Source of the DNA: Peteryoungia algae
Lineage (GTDB): Bacteria; Pseudomonadota; Alphaproteobacteria; Rhizobiales; Rhizobiaceae
NCBI RefSeq assembly: GCF_030369675.1
Contig: NZ_CP128477.1
Coordinates: 3,304,501-3,368,500 of the forward strand
DNA: 64,000 bases
Direction: 5' to 3'
The notes beneath the pieces are model-generated. The model was not told the origin of the DNA. It ran no database searches and saw nothing but the letters and a program-made list of their open reading frames with translations. The stretch's first letter is position 1, and each line of letters opens with the position of its first letter. Positions 52,315 to 63,234 of the stretch are shown piece after piece. The translations under genes were made by a program, and so were the position numbers.

Positions 52315-53385
52315 ATGGCTCGCATCAATCTCGACCATATCCGCCACGCCTACACCCCCGCTGCGCGGGCATCGGGCGATTACGCTTTGAAGGAAGTCCA
52401 TCACGAATGGAAGGATGGCGGCGCCTATGCCCTGCTTGGCCCCTCCGGCTGTGGCAAGACGACTTTGCTCAACATCATCTCGGGCCTCATTCATCCATCT
52501 GACGGCCGCATCGAATTCGACGGCGTCGATGTGACGAATTTGCCGACCCAGGCCCGCAACATCGCCCAGGTCTTTCAGTTCCCGGTCGTCTACGACACGA
52601 TGAGCGTCTACGACAACCTGGCCTTTCCGCTGCGCAATCGTCATGTACCGGAAGATCAGGTCAACAAGCGGGTCAATGAAATCCTCGACATGATCGACCT
52701 CCAGCCCATGGCCCGCAATCAGGCCCAGGGGCTGACCGCCGACCAGAAGCAGAAGATTTCGCTCGGCCGAGGCCTTGTGCGCTCGGACGTCAACGCGATC
52801 CTTTTCGACGAACCGCTCACCGTCATCGATCCGCATATGAAGTGGGTCCTGCGCTCGCAGCTCAAGCGCCTGCATCGCCGGTCCGGTTTTACCATGGTCT
52901 ATGTCACCCACGACCAGACGGAAGCCCTGACCTTCGCCGACAAGGTCGTTGTCATGTATGACGGCCAGATCGTCCAGATCGGCACGCCGGCTGAACTCTT
53001 CGAGCGCCCGAGCCATACCTTTGTCGGATATTTCATCGGCTCCCCGGGCATGAATGTCATGCCGGCAAAGGTCAGTGGCACGACAGCCATCGTCGGCGAC
53101 CAGACGGTGAAACTGCCGGGAACGCCGAAACTCTCCGGCCAGAGCAAGATCGAGCTCGGCATCCGCCCCGAATTCCTGCGTCTAGGACGCGAAGGCATGC
53201 CCGTGGCCGTCGACAAGGTCGAGGATATCGGCCGTCAGAAGATCGTGCGGGCGCAGTTTGCCGGCAATCCGCTGTCGATCGTCATCCCCGAGGATGCGGA
53301 AATTCCTGCAGATCCGAAAGTGACATTCGTCCCCGAGGGGGTCGGCATCTTCGCCGATTCCTGGCGCGTTGGAATGGAGGGCTGA
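52315..53385 (+). CDS. glpT: Glycerol ABC transporter ATP-binding protein GlpT
   Basis: A 356-residue MalK-like ATPase. Walker A GPSGCGKTT (residues 42-50), Walker B ILFDEPL and the H-loop VTHDQTEAL (His199) are canonical. The ABC signature is degenerate, reading LTADQ (140-144) in place of LSGGQ. This mirrors GlpS, so the pair would form one consensus and one degenerate ATP site. The ATG at 52315 has GAGGAGG upstream, 11 bp after glpS. Not related to the E. coli GlpT antiporter despite the shared name. Confidence 0.92.
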   Translation: MARINLDHIRHAYTPAARASGDYALKEVHHEWKDGGAYALLGPSGCGKTTLLNIISGLIHPSDGRIEFDGVDVTNLPTQARNIAQVFQFPVVYDTMSVYDNLAFPLRNRHVPEDQVNKRVNEILDMIDLQPMARNQAQGLTADQKQKISLGRGLVRSDVNAILFDEPLTVIDPHMKWVLRSQLKRLHRRSGFTMVYVTHDQTEALTFADKVVVMYDGQIVQIGTPAELFERPSHTFVGYFIGSPGMNVMPAKVSGTTAIVGDQTVKLPGTPKLSGQSKIELGIRPEFLRLGREGMPVAVDKVEDIGRQKIVRAQFAGNPLSIVIPEDAEIPADPKVTFVPEGVGIFADSWRVGMEG

Positions 53386-53388
53386 ACC

Positions 53389-54255
<867 letters not shown>

Positions 54256-54266
54256 GGGAGATACCG

Positions 54267-55085
<819 letters not shown>

Positions 55086-55095
55086 GGAGGTTCCG

Positions 55096-55377
55096 ATGGA
55101 CTTTACATGGATGGCCTGGACGACGCCGACGGCCATATTCTTCGTCGTGATCTTCAGCCTGATCCTGTCGATGGCGGTCTGGGAGTATCTGTCCCCGGGC
55201 GGCAATCCGCGAAACGGCATCCTGCGCTTCGAAACCACCCGCGGTGACCGTCTCTTCGTGTCGCTGCTCGGGTCGGCTTTCATCAATCTCGCTTGGCTCG
55301 GCCTCGTTGGGCCGAACCTGTGGTGGGCTCTCGCCCTGTCCGTGGTCTACGCCGTCGGCGTATTCCGTTTCGTCTAG
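55096..55377 (+). CDS. glpU: DUF2160 small membrane protein of the glycerol transporter operon
   Basis: A 93-residue protein with two or three hydrophobic segments (IFFVVIFSLILSMAVWEYL; LLGSAFINLAWLGLVG; LWWALALSVVYAVGVF) and a conserved linker GNPRNGILRFETTRGDR. DUF2160 proteins occur almost only inside such glycerol ABC operons. GAGGAGG lies before the ATG, 10 bp after glpQ. It may be an accessory subunit or assembly factor; no activity is known to me. The symbol follows its place between glpQ and glpV. Confidence 0.85.
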   Translation: MDFTWMAWTTPTAIFFVVIFSLILSMAVWEYLSPGGNPRNGILRFETTRGDRLFVSLLGSAFINLAWLGLVGPNLWWALALSVVYAVGVFRFV

Positions 55378-55460
55378 GGCAAGACAAGATGGATGGCGGC
55401 GGGAGGCCGCCATCCTCGAGACTGAAACCTGAATGCAAACGCAACCTTAGGGAGGACGCT

Positions 55461-57179
55461 ATGCGAAAACACCTTTTGACGACGACGGCCGCCATGCTTC
55501 TGGCAATGACGGGCGCCGCATTCGCCGACATGGAAGCGGCGAAGAAGTTCCTGGACGCCGAGGTCGGCGAAATGTCGGCCATCGACCGCGCCACGCAGGA
55601 AGCCGAAATGCAGTGGTTCGTCGATGCGGCGAAGCCGTTTTCCGGGATGGAAATCAAGGTCGTCTCTGAGACCATCACCACGCATGAATATGAAGCGAAG
55701 GTCCTCGCTCCGGCCTTCACCGCCATCACCGGCATCAAGATCACCCACGATCTGATCGGTGAAGGCGACGTCGTCGAAAAACTTCAGACCCAGATGCAGT
55801 CGGGCGAGAACATCTACGACGCCTACATCAACGATAGCGACCTGATCGGCACCCACTGGCGCTACCAGCAGGTGCGCAACCTGACCGACTGGATGGCGAA
55901 TGAGGGCAAGGACGTCACTAGCCCGACCCTCGACATCGACGACTTCATCGGCAAGTCCTTCACGACGGCGCCGGACGGCAAGCTCTATCAGCTTCCGACC
56001 CAGCAGTTCGCCAACCTCTATTTCTTCCGTTACGACTGGTTCAATGACGAGAAGAACAAGGCCGACTTCAAGGCGAAGTACGGCTACGACCTCGGCGTAC
56101 CGGTCAACTGGTCGGCTTACGAGGATATCGCTGAATTCTTCACCGGTCGCGAAATCGACGGTAAGAAGGTCTTCGGCCACATGGACTACGGCAAGAAGGA
56201 CCCGTCGCTCGGCTGGCGCTTCACCGATGCCTGGCTCTCCATGGCCGGCAACGGCGACAAGGGCATCCCGAACGGCAACCCGGTTGACGAATGGGGCATC
56301 AAGGTCGACGAAAACTCGCGTCCGGTCGGCTCTTGCGTCGCCCGCGGTGGCGACACCAACGGCCCTGCCTCCGTCTACGCCATCGAGAAATATCTCGAAT
56401 GGATGACGAAATACGCCCCTCCGGCTGCTCAGGGCATGACCTTCTCCGAATCCGGTCCGGTGCCGTCGCAGGGTGAAGTCGCCCAGCAGATGTTCACCTA
56501 CACCGCCTTCACCGCTGACTTCGTCAAGGAAGGCCTGCCGGTCGTGAACGAGGACGGCACGCCGAAGTGGCGTTTCGCTCCGAGCCCGCATGGCGTCTAC
56601 TGGAAGGACGGCATGAAGCTCGGCTATCAGGACGCAGGTTCCTGGACGCTGATGAAGTCCACCCCGGAAGACCGTGCGAAGGCCGCCTGGCTCTACGCAC
56701 AGTTCGTCACCTCGAAGACCGTCGACGTGAAGAAGAGCCATGTCGGCCTGACCTTCATCCGCCAGTCGACTCTCGACCACCAGTCCTTCACCGAACGCGC
56801 ACCGAAGCTCGGTGGCCTGGTCGAGTTCTACCGCTCGCCGGCTCGCCTGCAGTGGTCGCCGACCGGCACCAACGTTCCTGATTATCCGAAGCTGGCTCAG
56901 CTCTGGTGGCAGGCAATTGGTGATGCATCTTCCGGCGCCAAGTCCGCTCAGGAAGCCATGGACTCGCTCTGCGCCGAGCAGGAAAAGGTGATGGAGCGTC
57001 TCGAACGCGCTGGCGTCCAGGGCGATATCGGTCCGAAGCTCGCCGAGGAAAAGACCCTCGAAGAGTGGAACGCCGATGCCGTGGCCAAGGGCAATCTCGC
57101 CCCGCAGCTGAAGATCGAGAACGAGAAAGAACAGCCGATGACGGTCAATTACGACGAGCTCGTCAAGAGCTGGCAGTAA
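55461..57179 (+). CDS. glpV: Glycerol ABC transporter substrate-binding protein GlpV
   Basis: A 572-residue extracellular binding protein, larger than most of its class. The signal peptide is about 22 residues (LLTTTAAMLLAMTGAAFA, then DMEAAKKF). The body includes VVSETITTHEYEAKVLAPAF, NDSDLIGTHWRYQQV and LGWRFTDAWLSMAG. Codon use is strongly biased to C/G third positions, and GGAGG precedes the ATG at 55461, both suggesting high expression. It delivers glycerol to GlpPQ-ST. Confidence 0.93.
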   Translation: MRKHLLTTTAAMLLAMTGAAFADMEAAKKFLDAEVGEMSAIDRATQEAEMQWFVDAAKPFSGMEIKVVSETITTHEYEAKVLAPAFTAITGIKITHDLIGEGDVVEKLQTQMQSGENIYDAYINDSDLIGTHWRYQQVRNLTDWMANEGKDVTSPTLDIDDFIGKSFTTAPDGKLYQLPTQQFANLYFFRYDWFNDEKNKADFKAKYGYDLGVPVNWSAYEDIAEFFTGREIDGKKVFGHMDYGKKDPSLGWRFTDAWLSMAGNGDKGIPNGNPVDEWGIKVDENSRPVGSCVARGGDTNGPASVYAIEKYLEWMTKYAPPAAQGMTFSESGPVPSQGEVAQQMFTYTAFTADFVKEGLPVVNEDGTPKWRFAPSPHGVYWKDGMKLGYQDAGSWTLMKSTPEDRAKAAWLYAQFVTSKTVDVKKSHVGLTFIRQSTLDHQSFTERAPKLGGLVEFYRSPARLQWSPTGTNVPDYPKLAQLWWQAIGDASSGAKSAQEAMDSLCAEQEKVMERLERAGVQGDIGPKLAEEKTLEEWNADAVAKGNLAPQLKIENEKEQPMTVNYDELVKSWQ

Positions 57180-57209
57180 CGATCGGCGATCACCGCTGAA
57201 TTGACAATC

Positions 57210-57240
57210 GCCGGGGCGCAAATTACGCCCCGGCTTCTTC
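57210..57240 (+). terminator. Strong hairpin between glpV and glpK (attenuator-like)
   Basis: GCCGGGGCG-CAAATTA-CGCCCCGGC (57210-57234) is a perfect 9-bp GC stem followed by TTCTTC. The tail is only partly T-rich, so it is probably a leaky terminator or 3' stabiliser that lets some transcription reach glpK, leaving the binding protein more abundant than the kinase. Confidence 0.6.
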
Positions 57241-57260
57241 ACTTAAGGAGTTTCAGCCTG

Positions 57261-58754
57261 ATGAGCGGTTACATTCTGGCCATCGACCAAGGAACAACCT
57301 CGACCCGCTCGATGATCTTCGATCACGAGATGCACATTGTCGGCGTTGCCCAGCAGGAGTTCACCCAGCACTTCCCGGATTCCGGCTGGGTCGAACATGA
57401 TGCGGACGAGATCTGGCAGAGTGTGCTCGCGACCATCGAAAAGGCGCTCGCAGCCGCCAGGATCAAGATCGGCGATGTCACCGCGATCGGGATCACCAAC
57501 CAGCGCGAAACCGTCGTTGTTTGGGACCGCGAGAGCGGCAAGCCTGCCCATCGTGCCATCGTCTGGCAGGATCGTCGCACCGCGCGCTTCTGCGATGAAC
57601 TCAAGCACAAGGGGCTGGAGCCGCTTTTCACCGAGAAGACCGGCCTGCTGCTCGATCCCTATTTCTCCGGCACCAAGCTGTCCTGGCTCCTGAAGAACGT
57701 CGATGGTCTGAAGACCCGCGCGCAGAACGGCGAGATCTGCTTTGGTACGGTCGATAGCTGGCTCATCTACAAGCTGACCGGCGGCAAGGTCCACGTGACC
57801 GACGCAACCAATGCCTCGCGCACGCTGATCTACGATATCGGCGAAAATCGTTTCGACGACGAACTCCTTTCGATCCTTGAAATTCCGCGCTCCATGCTGC
57901 CGGAGGTCAGGGACTGCGCCGATGATTTTGGCATCACCGACAAGGCCGTGCTTGGCGCCGAGATCCCGATCCTCGGCGTCGCCGGCGACCAGCAGGCTGC
58001 CGTCATTGGCAATGCCTGCTTTGAGCCGGGCATGATGAAGTCCACCTATGGCACGGGTTGCTTCGCGCTCTTGAACACCGGCCGCGATCGCGTCGCATCG
58101 TCGAACCGCCTGCTGACCACCATTGCCTATCGGCTGAACGGAGAGACGACCTACGCCCTCGAGGGTTCGATCTTCATCGCTGGCGCGGCCGTCCAGTGGC
58201 TGCGTGATCAGATGGGTTTCGTGAAGGTCGCCTCGGAAACCGATGCGCTTGCCAGCAAGGCCGATCCCAATCAACGCGTCTATCTAGTTCCAGCCTTCAC
58301 CGGCCTCGGCGCGCCCCATTGGGATGCCGATGCCCGTGGCGCGATCTTCGGACTGACGCGTGGAACAGGACCTGCGGAATTCGCCCGTGCCGTGCTCGAG
58401 AGCGTCGCTTACCAGACCTATGACCTTCTGGAGGCCATGAAGAAGGACTGGAGCGGCAGCGCATCGAAGACGGTGCTGCGCGTCGATGGTGGCATGGTCG
58501 CGTCCGACTGGACGATGCAACGGCTGGCGGACATTCTCGCAGCACCCGTCGACCGTCCCGTGGTGCTCGAAACCACGGTCCTCGGTGCCGCCTGGCTTGC
58601 CGGCTCCCGCGCCGGTCTCTGGCCCGACCAGAAGGGCTTTGCCGCGACCTGGAAGCGCGATAACCGCTTCGAGCCCGGCATGGATGTGAGTGAGCGGAAG
58701 GCAGCGATTGCAGGCTGGCAGGACAGCGTTTCGCGTTGCCTGACGAGCCGCTAG
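57261..58754 (+). CDS. glpK: Glycerol kinase
   Basis: A 497-residue FGGY kinase phosphorylating glycerol to glycerol-3-phosphate. Motifs: [15 protein letters not shown] at the start, [49 protein letters not shown], and the FGGY signature around [16 protein letters not shown]. The ATG at 57261 follows AAGGAG. It closes the glp run, so uptake, phosphorylation and oxidation (GlpD) are encoded together. It ends two bases from the convergent ligase gene. Confidence 0.97.
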   Translation: MSGYILAIDQGTTSTRSMIFDHEMHIVGVAQQEFTQHFPDSGWVEHDADEIWQSVLATIEKALAAARIKIGDVTAIGITNQRETVVVWDRESGKPAHRAIVWQDRRTARFCDELKHKGLEPLFTEKTGLLLDPYFSGTKLSWLLKNVDGLKTRAQNGEICFGTVDSWLIYKLTGGKVHVTDATNASRTLIYDIGENRFDDELLSILEIPRSMLPEVRDCADDFGITDKAVLGAEIPILGVAGDQQAAVIGNACFEPGMMKSTYGTGCFALLNTGRDRVASSNRLLTTIAYRLNGETTYALEGSIFIAGAAVQWLRDQMGFVKVASETDALASKADPNQRVYLVPAFTGLGAPHWDADARGAIFGLTRGTGPAEFARAVLESVAYQTYDLLEAMKKDWSGSASKTVLRVDGGMVASDWTMQRLADILAAPVDRPVVLETTVLGAAWLAGSRAGLWPDQKGFAATWKRDNRFEPGMDVSERKAAIAGWQDSVSRCLTSR

Positions 58755-58755
58755 C

Positions 58756-60375
58756 CTATTTGTCGATCAGCGCGACCAGGGTCTCCAACCGGTCGGCATC
58801 CTTGGGCAGCTTGTCCTGCCTCAGCCGCGCGATGCGGGGAAACCGCATCGCCACGCCGGACTTGTGCCGGCTCGAGCGTGCCAGCCCTTCAAAGGCCACC
58901 TCCACCACAAAACCGTGCTCTGGCTCGGCTCGGAGCGCTCGCACGGGGCCGAAGCGGTCGACCGTATTATTGCGCACGAAGCGGTCGAGCACTTCGAGTT
59001 CTTCGTCGGTGAAGCCGAAATAGGCCTTGCCGACGGGTACCAGAACGTCTCCCTCGCCGGGGACCGCCGCCCACACCCCGAAGGTGAAGTCCGAATAGTA
59101 ACTTGAGCGTTTGCCGTGCCCGCGCTGCGCATACATCAGCACGGCATCGGCATTCATCGGATCGCGCTTCCACTTGAACCACGGACCCTTGGCGCGCCCG
59201 GCCTGATAGCGGCTGTCCATTCGCTTCAGCATCACCCCTTCGATGACAGGATCGGGAGGTGCCGCCCGGAAGCGTTCCAGCTCTTCCCAGGTGGAAAACG
59301 GCACGAGGGGAGAGAGGTCGAAGCGGCGCGGTTCCTGCTGCTCGATGAGCGCATGCAACCGCGCACGACGTGTGAGAAAGGTCTCTGGCCTTACGTCCGC
59401 CTCCCCATCGAACAAGATGTCATACGCGCGGATAAAGACTGGATAGTCCTCCAGCATCTTGGCCGTCACCGTCTTGCGATTGAGCCGCTGCTGCAGGTCG
59501 GAGAAGGTCCGGGTCGGCGCATTGGTACGCGAGGTTCCGCCGACGAGCAGTTCCCCGTCGATCACGCCCTCGAAGCTTGCTGCCTCGATCACGTCGGGAA
59601 AGGCGCCCGAGATATCGTCGCCTGAGCGCGAGTAGAGCCGGCTACGTCCGCCGGAGCAGGACAGTTGCACGCGAATGCCGTCCCACTTCCATTCGGCGGC
59701 AAAATCGTCAGGATCGAGATTGGGCAGATCCCTGTCTTCAATCGGCGTGGAGAGCATCACCGAATGGAAGATCGCTGGCGTCGACAGGACGGGTTTCTCG
59801 ACCCGGTCCTCCAGCCATGCGAAGAGCTCTGTATACGGCGGCGTCAACCCATGCCAGAGACCCTCGATGTCGGCGACATCCTTGTCGCCGAACAGCGCCA
59901 GCGCCTGTTTGGCCAGCCGGGCCGATACTCCGATCCGCAAGCCTCCTGTAACGAGCTTGATCAGCGCAAATCGCTCAGAAGTGTCGAGTCGGTCGAAGAG
60001 ATCGCGCATCACGGAGCGGGTCTCGTTGCGACCGAGGCGCTGCAGCCGTTCGATGATCCCAGACAGGCTTTGAAGATCCGTACCGGTCTCCGCCTCCGGC
60101 GCCTTGGGTTCCCAGACGAGCGAAATGGTCTCGGCCAGATCCCCGACATAGTCATAGGAATACTGGAACAGGATCGGGTCCATCCGCTCCAGCACCAGTT
60201 CCTTGAGCAGGGCAGGCTTCACGCCTTTGATGTCGAGACCATCGGCCAGGGCGGCCAGCGCATAACCGCGATCCGGGTCGGGCGTCACACGGAAATAATC
60301 GATCAGCAGCGTCAGCTTGCCATTGCGGCTGGGTGTCAGGAGCAGGCGATCGAGGAGGCGCGCAAAAGCCTTCAT
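58756..60375 (-). CDS. ATP-dependent DNA ligase
   Basis: A 539-residue ATP-dependent ligase with an N-terminal DNA-binding domain, a nucleotidyltransferase domain whose adenylated lysine is Lys230 in AEWKWDGIRVQL (KxDG), ELLVG and VIEGVMLKRMDSRYQAGRAK (motifs III and V region), and a C-terminal OB fold. It is the ligase type found next to a metallo-beta-lactamase exonuclease in the ligase-associated DNA damage response cluster, distinct from NAD-dependent LigA and from LigD. The ATG at 60375 is two bases upstream of the exonuclease stop region (60377), so the two are coupled. Confidence 0.92.
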   Translation of the reverse strand: MKAFARLLDRLLLTPSRNGKLTLLIDYFRVTPDPDRGYALAALADGLDIKGVKPALLKELVLERMDPILFQYSYDYVGDLAETISLVWEPKAPEAETGTDLQSLSGIIERLQRLGRNETRSVMRDLFDRLDTSERFALIKLVTGGLRIGVSARLAKQALALFGDKDVADIEGLWHGLTPPYTELFAWLEDRVEKPVLSTPAIFHSVMLSTPIEDRDLPNLDPDDFAAEWKWDGIRVQLSCSGGRSRLYSRSGDDISGAFPDVIEAASFEGVIDGELLVGGTSRTNAPTRTFSDLQQRLNRKTVTAKMLEDYPVFIRAYDILFDGEADVRPETFLTRRARLHALIEQQEPRRFDLSPLVPFSTWEELERFRAAPPDPVIEGVMLKRMDSRYQAGRAKGPWFKWKRDPMNADAVLMYAQRGHGKRSSYYSDFTFGVWAAVPGEGDVLVPVGKAYFGFTDEELEVLDRFVRNNTVDRFGPVRALRAEPEHGFVVEVAFEGLARSSRHKSGVAMRFPRIARLRQDKLPKDADRLETLVALIDK

Positions 60376-60376
60376 C

Positions 60377-61390
60377 TCAGTCCCCCTCGTCTTCATAGCC
60401 GACGAGATGCAGCGGGCGTGCCTTGATCCCGGACAGTTCGCACCAGCGCACCAGCGCTTCCTCGCGGCCATGGGTCACCCAGACCTCCTGCGGACCGACT
60501 TCGCGGATCGTGTCCAGCAGTTCCGGCCAGTCGCAGTGGTCGGAGATGACCAATGGCAGTTCCACGCCGCGCTGTTTTGCCCTTTGCCGCACCATCATCC
60601 AGCCGGACGCGAATATGGAAAGCGGATCCTCGAAACGCCGTGCCCAGCGGTCGTTGAAGGCCGAGGGCGGACCGATCACCACGGCGCCCTTGAAGCTGCC
60701 TGACGTCTTGTCCTCGGTTGTTGCCGGTCGAAGCTCGCCCAGTTCCACCCCCTGTTCCGAATAGTAGTCACACAGCCGCGCCATCGAACCATGAATATAG
60801 ATAGGCTTCTCGTAGCCGCTGCGCCGGATGAGCGAGATGACCCGCTGCGCCTTGCCCAGTGCATAGGCCCCGATCAGATGGCTGCGTTCTGGAAACTGCT
60901 GCAGCGAGGTCAGCAGCTTCTGGATCTCCTGTCTTGGCTCCGGATGGTGAAAAACCGGCAGTCCGAACGTCGCTTCGGTGATGAAGACATCGCAGGGCAC
61001 GGGCTCGAAGCTCGCACAGGTTGGATCCGCTCCCCGCTTGTAGTCGCCAGAAACCACGATCCGCGTCCCCTGTGCTTCGATCTCAATCTGTGCCGAGCCC
61101 AGCACATGTCCCGCCGGATGAAAGCGCACCTTAACTCCATTGACCGAAACCGTTTCGCCGAAGGCAGCGCTCTGGGATGTGACGCAGAAATCCTCGCCAT
61201 AGCGGATTGCCATGATGTCGAGGGTTTGCTGCGTGGCGAGAACATGCGTGTGGCCGGAGCGGGCGTGGTCGGAATGACCGTGCGTGATGAGGGCCCGGTC
61301 GACAGGACGGACCGGATCGACATAAAAATCACCGAGCGGGCAATAAAGCCCGCCGGGTGTCGGATGAAGGAGGAGGTCCGGCTTGATCAT
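60377..61390 (-). CDS. Ligase-associated DNA exonuclease (metallo-beta-lactamase fold)
   Basis: A 337-residue metallo-beta-lactamase/beta-CASP-like nuclease. The metal motif HxHxDH appears as THGHSDHARSGH near residue 37-43. Further features are VSGDYKRGADPTCASFEP and a C-terminal SDHCDWPELLDTIREVGPQE. It is the usual partner of the adjacent ligase, probably trimming DNA ends before sealing. The helicase and phosphoesterase members of the fuller cluster are not in this window. Confidence 0.9.
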   Translation of the reverse strand: MIKPDLLLHPTPGGLYCPLGDFYVDPVRPVDRALITHGHSDHARSGHTHVLATQQTLDIMAIRYGEDFCVTSQSAAFGETVSVNGVKVRFHPAGHVLGSAQIEIEAQGTRIVVSGDYKRGADPTCASFEPVPCDVFITEATFGLPVFHHPEPRQEIQKLLTSLQQFPERSHLIGAYALGKAQRVISLIRRSGYEKPIYIHGSMARLCDYYSEQGVELGELRPATTEDKTSGSFKGAVVIGPPSAFNDRWARRFEDPLSIFASGWMMVRQRAKQRGVELPLVISDHCDWPELLDTIREVGPQEVWVTHGREEALVRWCELSGIKARPLHLVGYEDEGD

Positions 61391-61429
61391 GCCGAGAACA
61401 TAGGGCGCCCGAAGATGCCCTGCCAGCGC

Positions 61430-61831
61430 CTACTGAGCAAAGCGCGAAACGGCGTAATAGCCCGCAGCCGAGGCCGTCGCGGACAGGAATGCGCCCCAGG
61501 CCATGTCGACGAGGCTCACCTGCAGAGACCAACCCTTCAACGTGGCGAGATTGGTCATGTCATAGGTGCCATAGGCAAGCAGGCCGAGCAGCGCACCGTT
61601 AAAGAGCGCCGTCAGCACACTGCCGGCAGTAACCGCTGGCATGACGGCGAAGTAGACAAGTCCGATCACGTAGAACAGGTAGAAGAGGCCGGCAGCCGCA
61701 AAATTGGGCGGTGAAAGCAAAAGTGTGCCGATATGCTCGCGATAGAAGCCGATCGCGATGCGCGTGAGCCACAGGTAATCCAGCGCGAAGAAGACCACGG
61801 CCGTCGAGATATAGGCAATAACATAAGCCAT
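61430..61831 (-). CDS. DUF2177 membrane protein
   Basis: A 133-residue protein with four hydrophobic segments (YISTAVVFFALDYLWLTRIA; AAGLFYLFYVIGLVYFAVMP; ALFNGALLGLLAYGTYDMTN; MAWGAFLSATASAAGYYAV). The D-x-W-L and GTYDMTNLATL motifs mark DUF2177. Function is unknown. Members of this family are often in RpoE/ChrR-type photo-oxidative stress regulons, and here it lies 40 bp after the chrR stop in the same direction, so it may be read through from the rpoE promoter. Confidence 0.85.
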   Translation of the reverse strand: MAYVIAYISTAVVFFALDYLWLTRIAIGFYREHIGTLLLSPPNFAAAGLFYLFYVIGLVYFAVMPAVTAGSVLTALFNGALLGLLAYGTYDMTNLATLKGWSLQVSLVDMAWGAFLSATASAAGYYAVSRFAQ

Positions 61832-61871
61832 TGTGCTTCTCCCTCGGGCAGAACCTCGGCTCTGCCTTTCA

Positions 61872-62549
61872 CTAAATTCCGAGAACCGGCTGGACCAGCC
61901 GCACCAGAAGGCTCTTGAATTTCAAAGGTGCATCGGTCACGGCGAGACAGATGCAATCCTCGTCCGGCGTCGCAACCGGCTGATGCGTCAGTGTCTCGTC
62001 GGCTTCCTCAATGTCGCCCCGCTTGAAAACGGTCGCGCCGTCGGTGAAGGCACCCTTCAGCACCAGCGTCAGTTCCCGACCGCCATGAGAATGCTCAGGC
62101 ACAGGCTTGCCGGCCGGGATCTTGAGAAGGCGGACCTGGCTTTGCAGATCTCCGGTCTTTATCAGGATATGATAGGCACCACGTCCGAGCGATTTCCACT
62201 TCAACGCCTCGACATCGCCGCCGAGATAGGAGCGCAAGGGTTCGGGAAGAACCGGAATGTCCGCGGGCGCTGCAACGGGCTTGGCCACAGATGCCTTGGA
62301 TGGGCCCTCGGAAGAAAGCTTCGCCTTCATCGCGGCCCAACTGTCGGTCGAAATCGCCGGGGTGTCGTTTTCATCGGCCGCCTCGAGCAACTGCCCGCCG
62401 GTGTGCTCCATGAAGGACAGCCGGTTCCGGCAGGTCGGGCAAAGCGCCAGATGCGTGGCGACCGCAATGCTCCAGCCTTCGGTCAGGTTGCCAGTGGCAT
62501 AATCCAGGAGAAGTTCGTCGCTGATGTGATGTTGGACGTGGAGCGTCAT
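61872..62549 (-). CDS. chrR: ChrR-type zinc anti-sigma factor
   Basis: A 225-residue anti-sigma factor. The N-terminal zinc anti-sigma domain has H33-x3-C37-x2-C40 (THLALCPTC) and begins with DELLLDYATGNL. The C-terminal cupin domain has PEHSHGGRELTLVLKG and RGDIEEADETLTHQPVA. In the model system, ChrR holds RpoE until singlet oxygen or hydroperoxides trigger its loss. The ATG overlaps the sigma factor stop as ATGA, so the two are made in step. Confidence 0.95.
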   Translation of the reverse strand: MTLHVQHHISDELLLDYATGNLTEGWSIAVATHLALCPTCRNRLSFMEHTGGQLLEAADENDTPAISTDSWAAMKAKLSSEGPSKASVAKPVAAPADIPVLPEPLRSYLGGDVEALKWKSLGRGAYHILIKTGDLQSQVRLLKIPAGKPVPEHSHGGRELTLVLKGAFTDGATVFKRGDIEEADETLTHQPVATPDEDCICLAVTDAPLKFKSLLVRLVQPVLGI

Positions 62550-63115
62550 GCCCGCTCCTCCAGTGCTGCGCGCAGCTTGGCGAAGGCCAGGCGAATGCGC
62601 GATTTGACGGTTCCCATCGGCAGGCCGAGTTCGGCGGCGATCGTGCTGTGAGATGCTTCTCTGTAAAATGACATTTTGAGGAGTTCGAGCTGTTCGGGTG
62701 GTAGGGTTTCCATGGCGCGGCGGAGGCGATCGGCCTCCTGGCGTGTTTCGAATTCCATATCGGCAGGCGGTACGTCATCCGGGACGAAAGCCGGATCGGT
62801 CGGATCGAAAGTCGGCCGCTTCTCGCGACGAAACGCATCGATTCTGAGGTTTCTGGCAATTGTGAAGATCCAGCTCGACACATTGCCCCGTGCCGGGTCG
62901 AATTGCTCGGCCTTGTTCCAGACCGTAAGCATCGTCTCCTGCATCAGTTCCTCGGCGGCCTGCCCGTCGCGGGCAAGCTTTGCCATATAGGCGCGCACTT
63001 TCGGTCCGTAATACTTGAAGATCGTCTCGAAGGCCTCGATGTCACGATCACGGCCCACGGCGGCCAATAGCTGCGCAAATTTACGCTGGTCTAGTTCTTC
63101 CGCCGACTCGGTCAT
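62546..63115 (-). CDS. rpoE: ECF sigma factor RpoE (ECF11, photo-oxidative stress)
   Basis: A 189-residue ECF sigma factor: region 2 with ETIFKYYGPKVRAYMAKL and EELMQETMLTVWNKAEQFD then SSWIFTIARNLRIDAFRRE, and region 4 with MSFYREASHSTIAAELGLPM followed by GTVKSRIRLAFAKLRAAL. It pairs with ChrR. The start at ATG 63115 gives the standard length, but its ribosome binding site is weak and earlier in-frame ATGs exist near 63213-63224. Those would begin almost at the predicted transcription start, so the shorter form is preferred. Confidence 0.93.
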   Translation of the reverse strand: MTESAEELDQRKFAQLLAAVGRDRDIEAFETIFKYYGPKVRAYMAKLARDGQAAEELMQETMLTVWNKAEQFDPARGNVSSWIFTIARNLRIDAFRREKRPTFDPTDPAFVPDDVPPADMEFETRQEADRLRRAMETLPPEQLELLKMSFYREASHSTIAAELGLPMGTVKSRIRLAFAKLRAALEERA

Positions 63116-63234
63116 CGAAACGATTGTTTTCCCTCTTTTGAGCGGCGCAAAGACCTTACGCCGCGCAGTTCGCCCGGGGTCATTCTGGCACGCATCAGCG
63201 GAGATGTGTATCGCGTTCATCATCATGAAGAGCT

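Noticed and set aside
55374..57242. A 622-codon open frame antisense to glpV
   Set aside because: GlpV has a signal peptide, ribosome binding site and operon context; the antisense frame is a by-product of strong codon bias.
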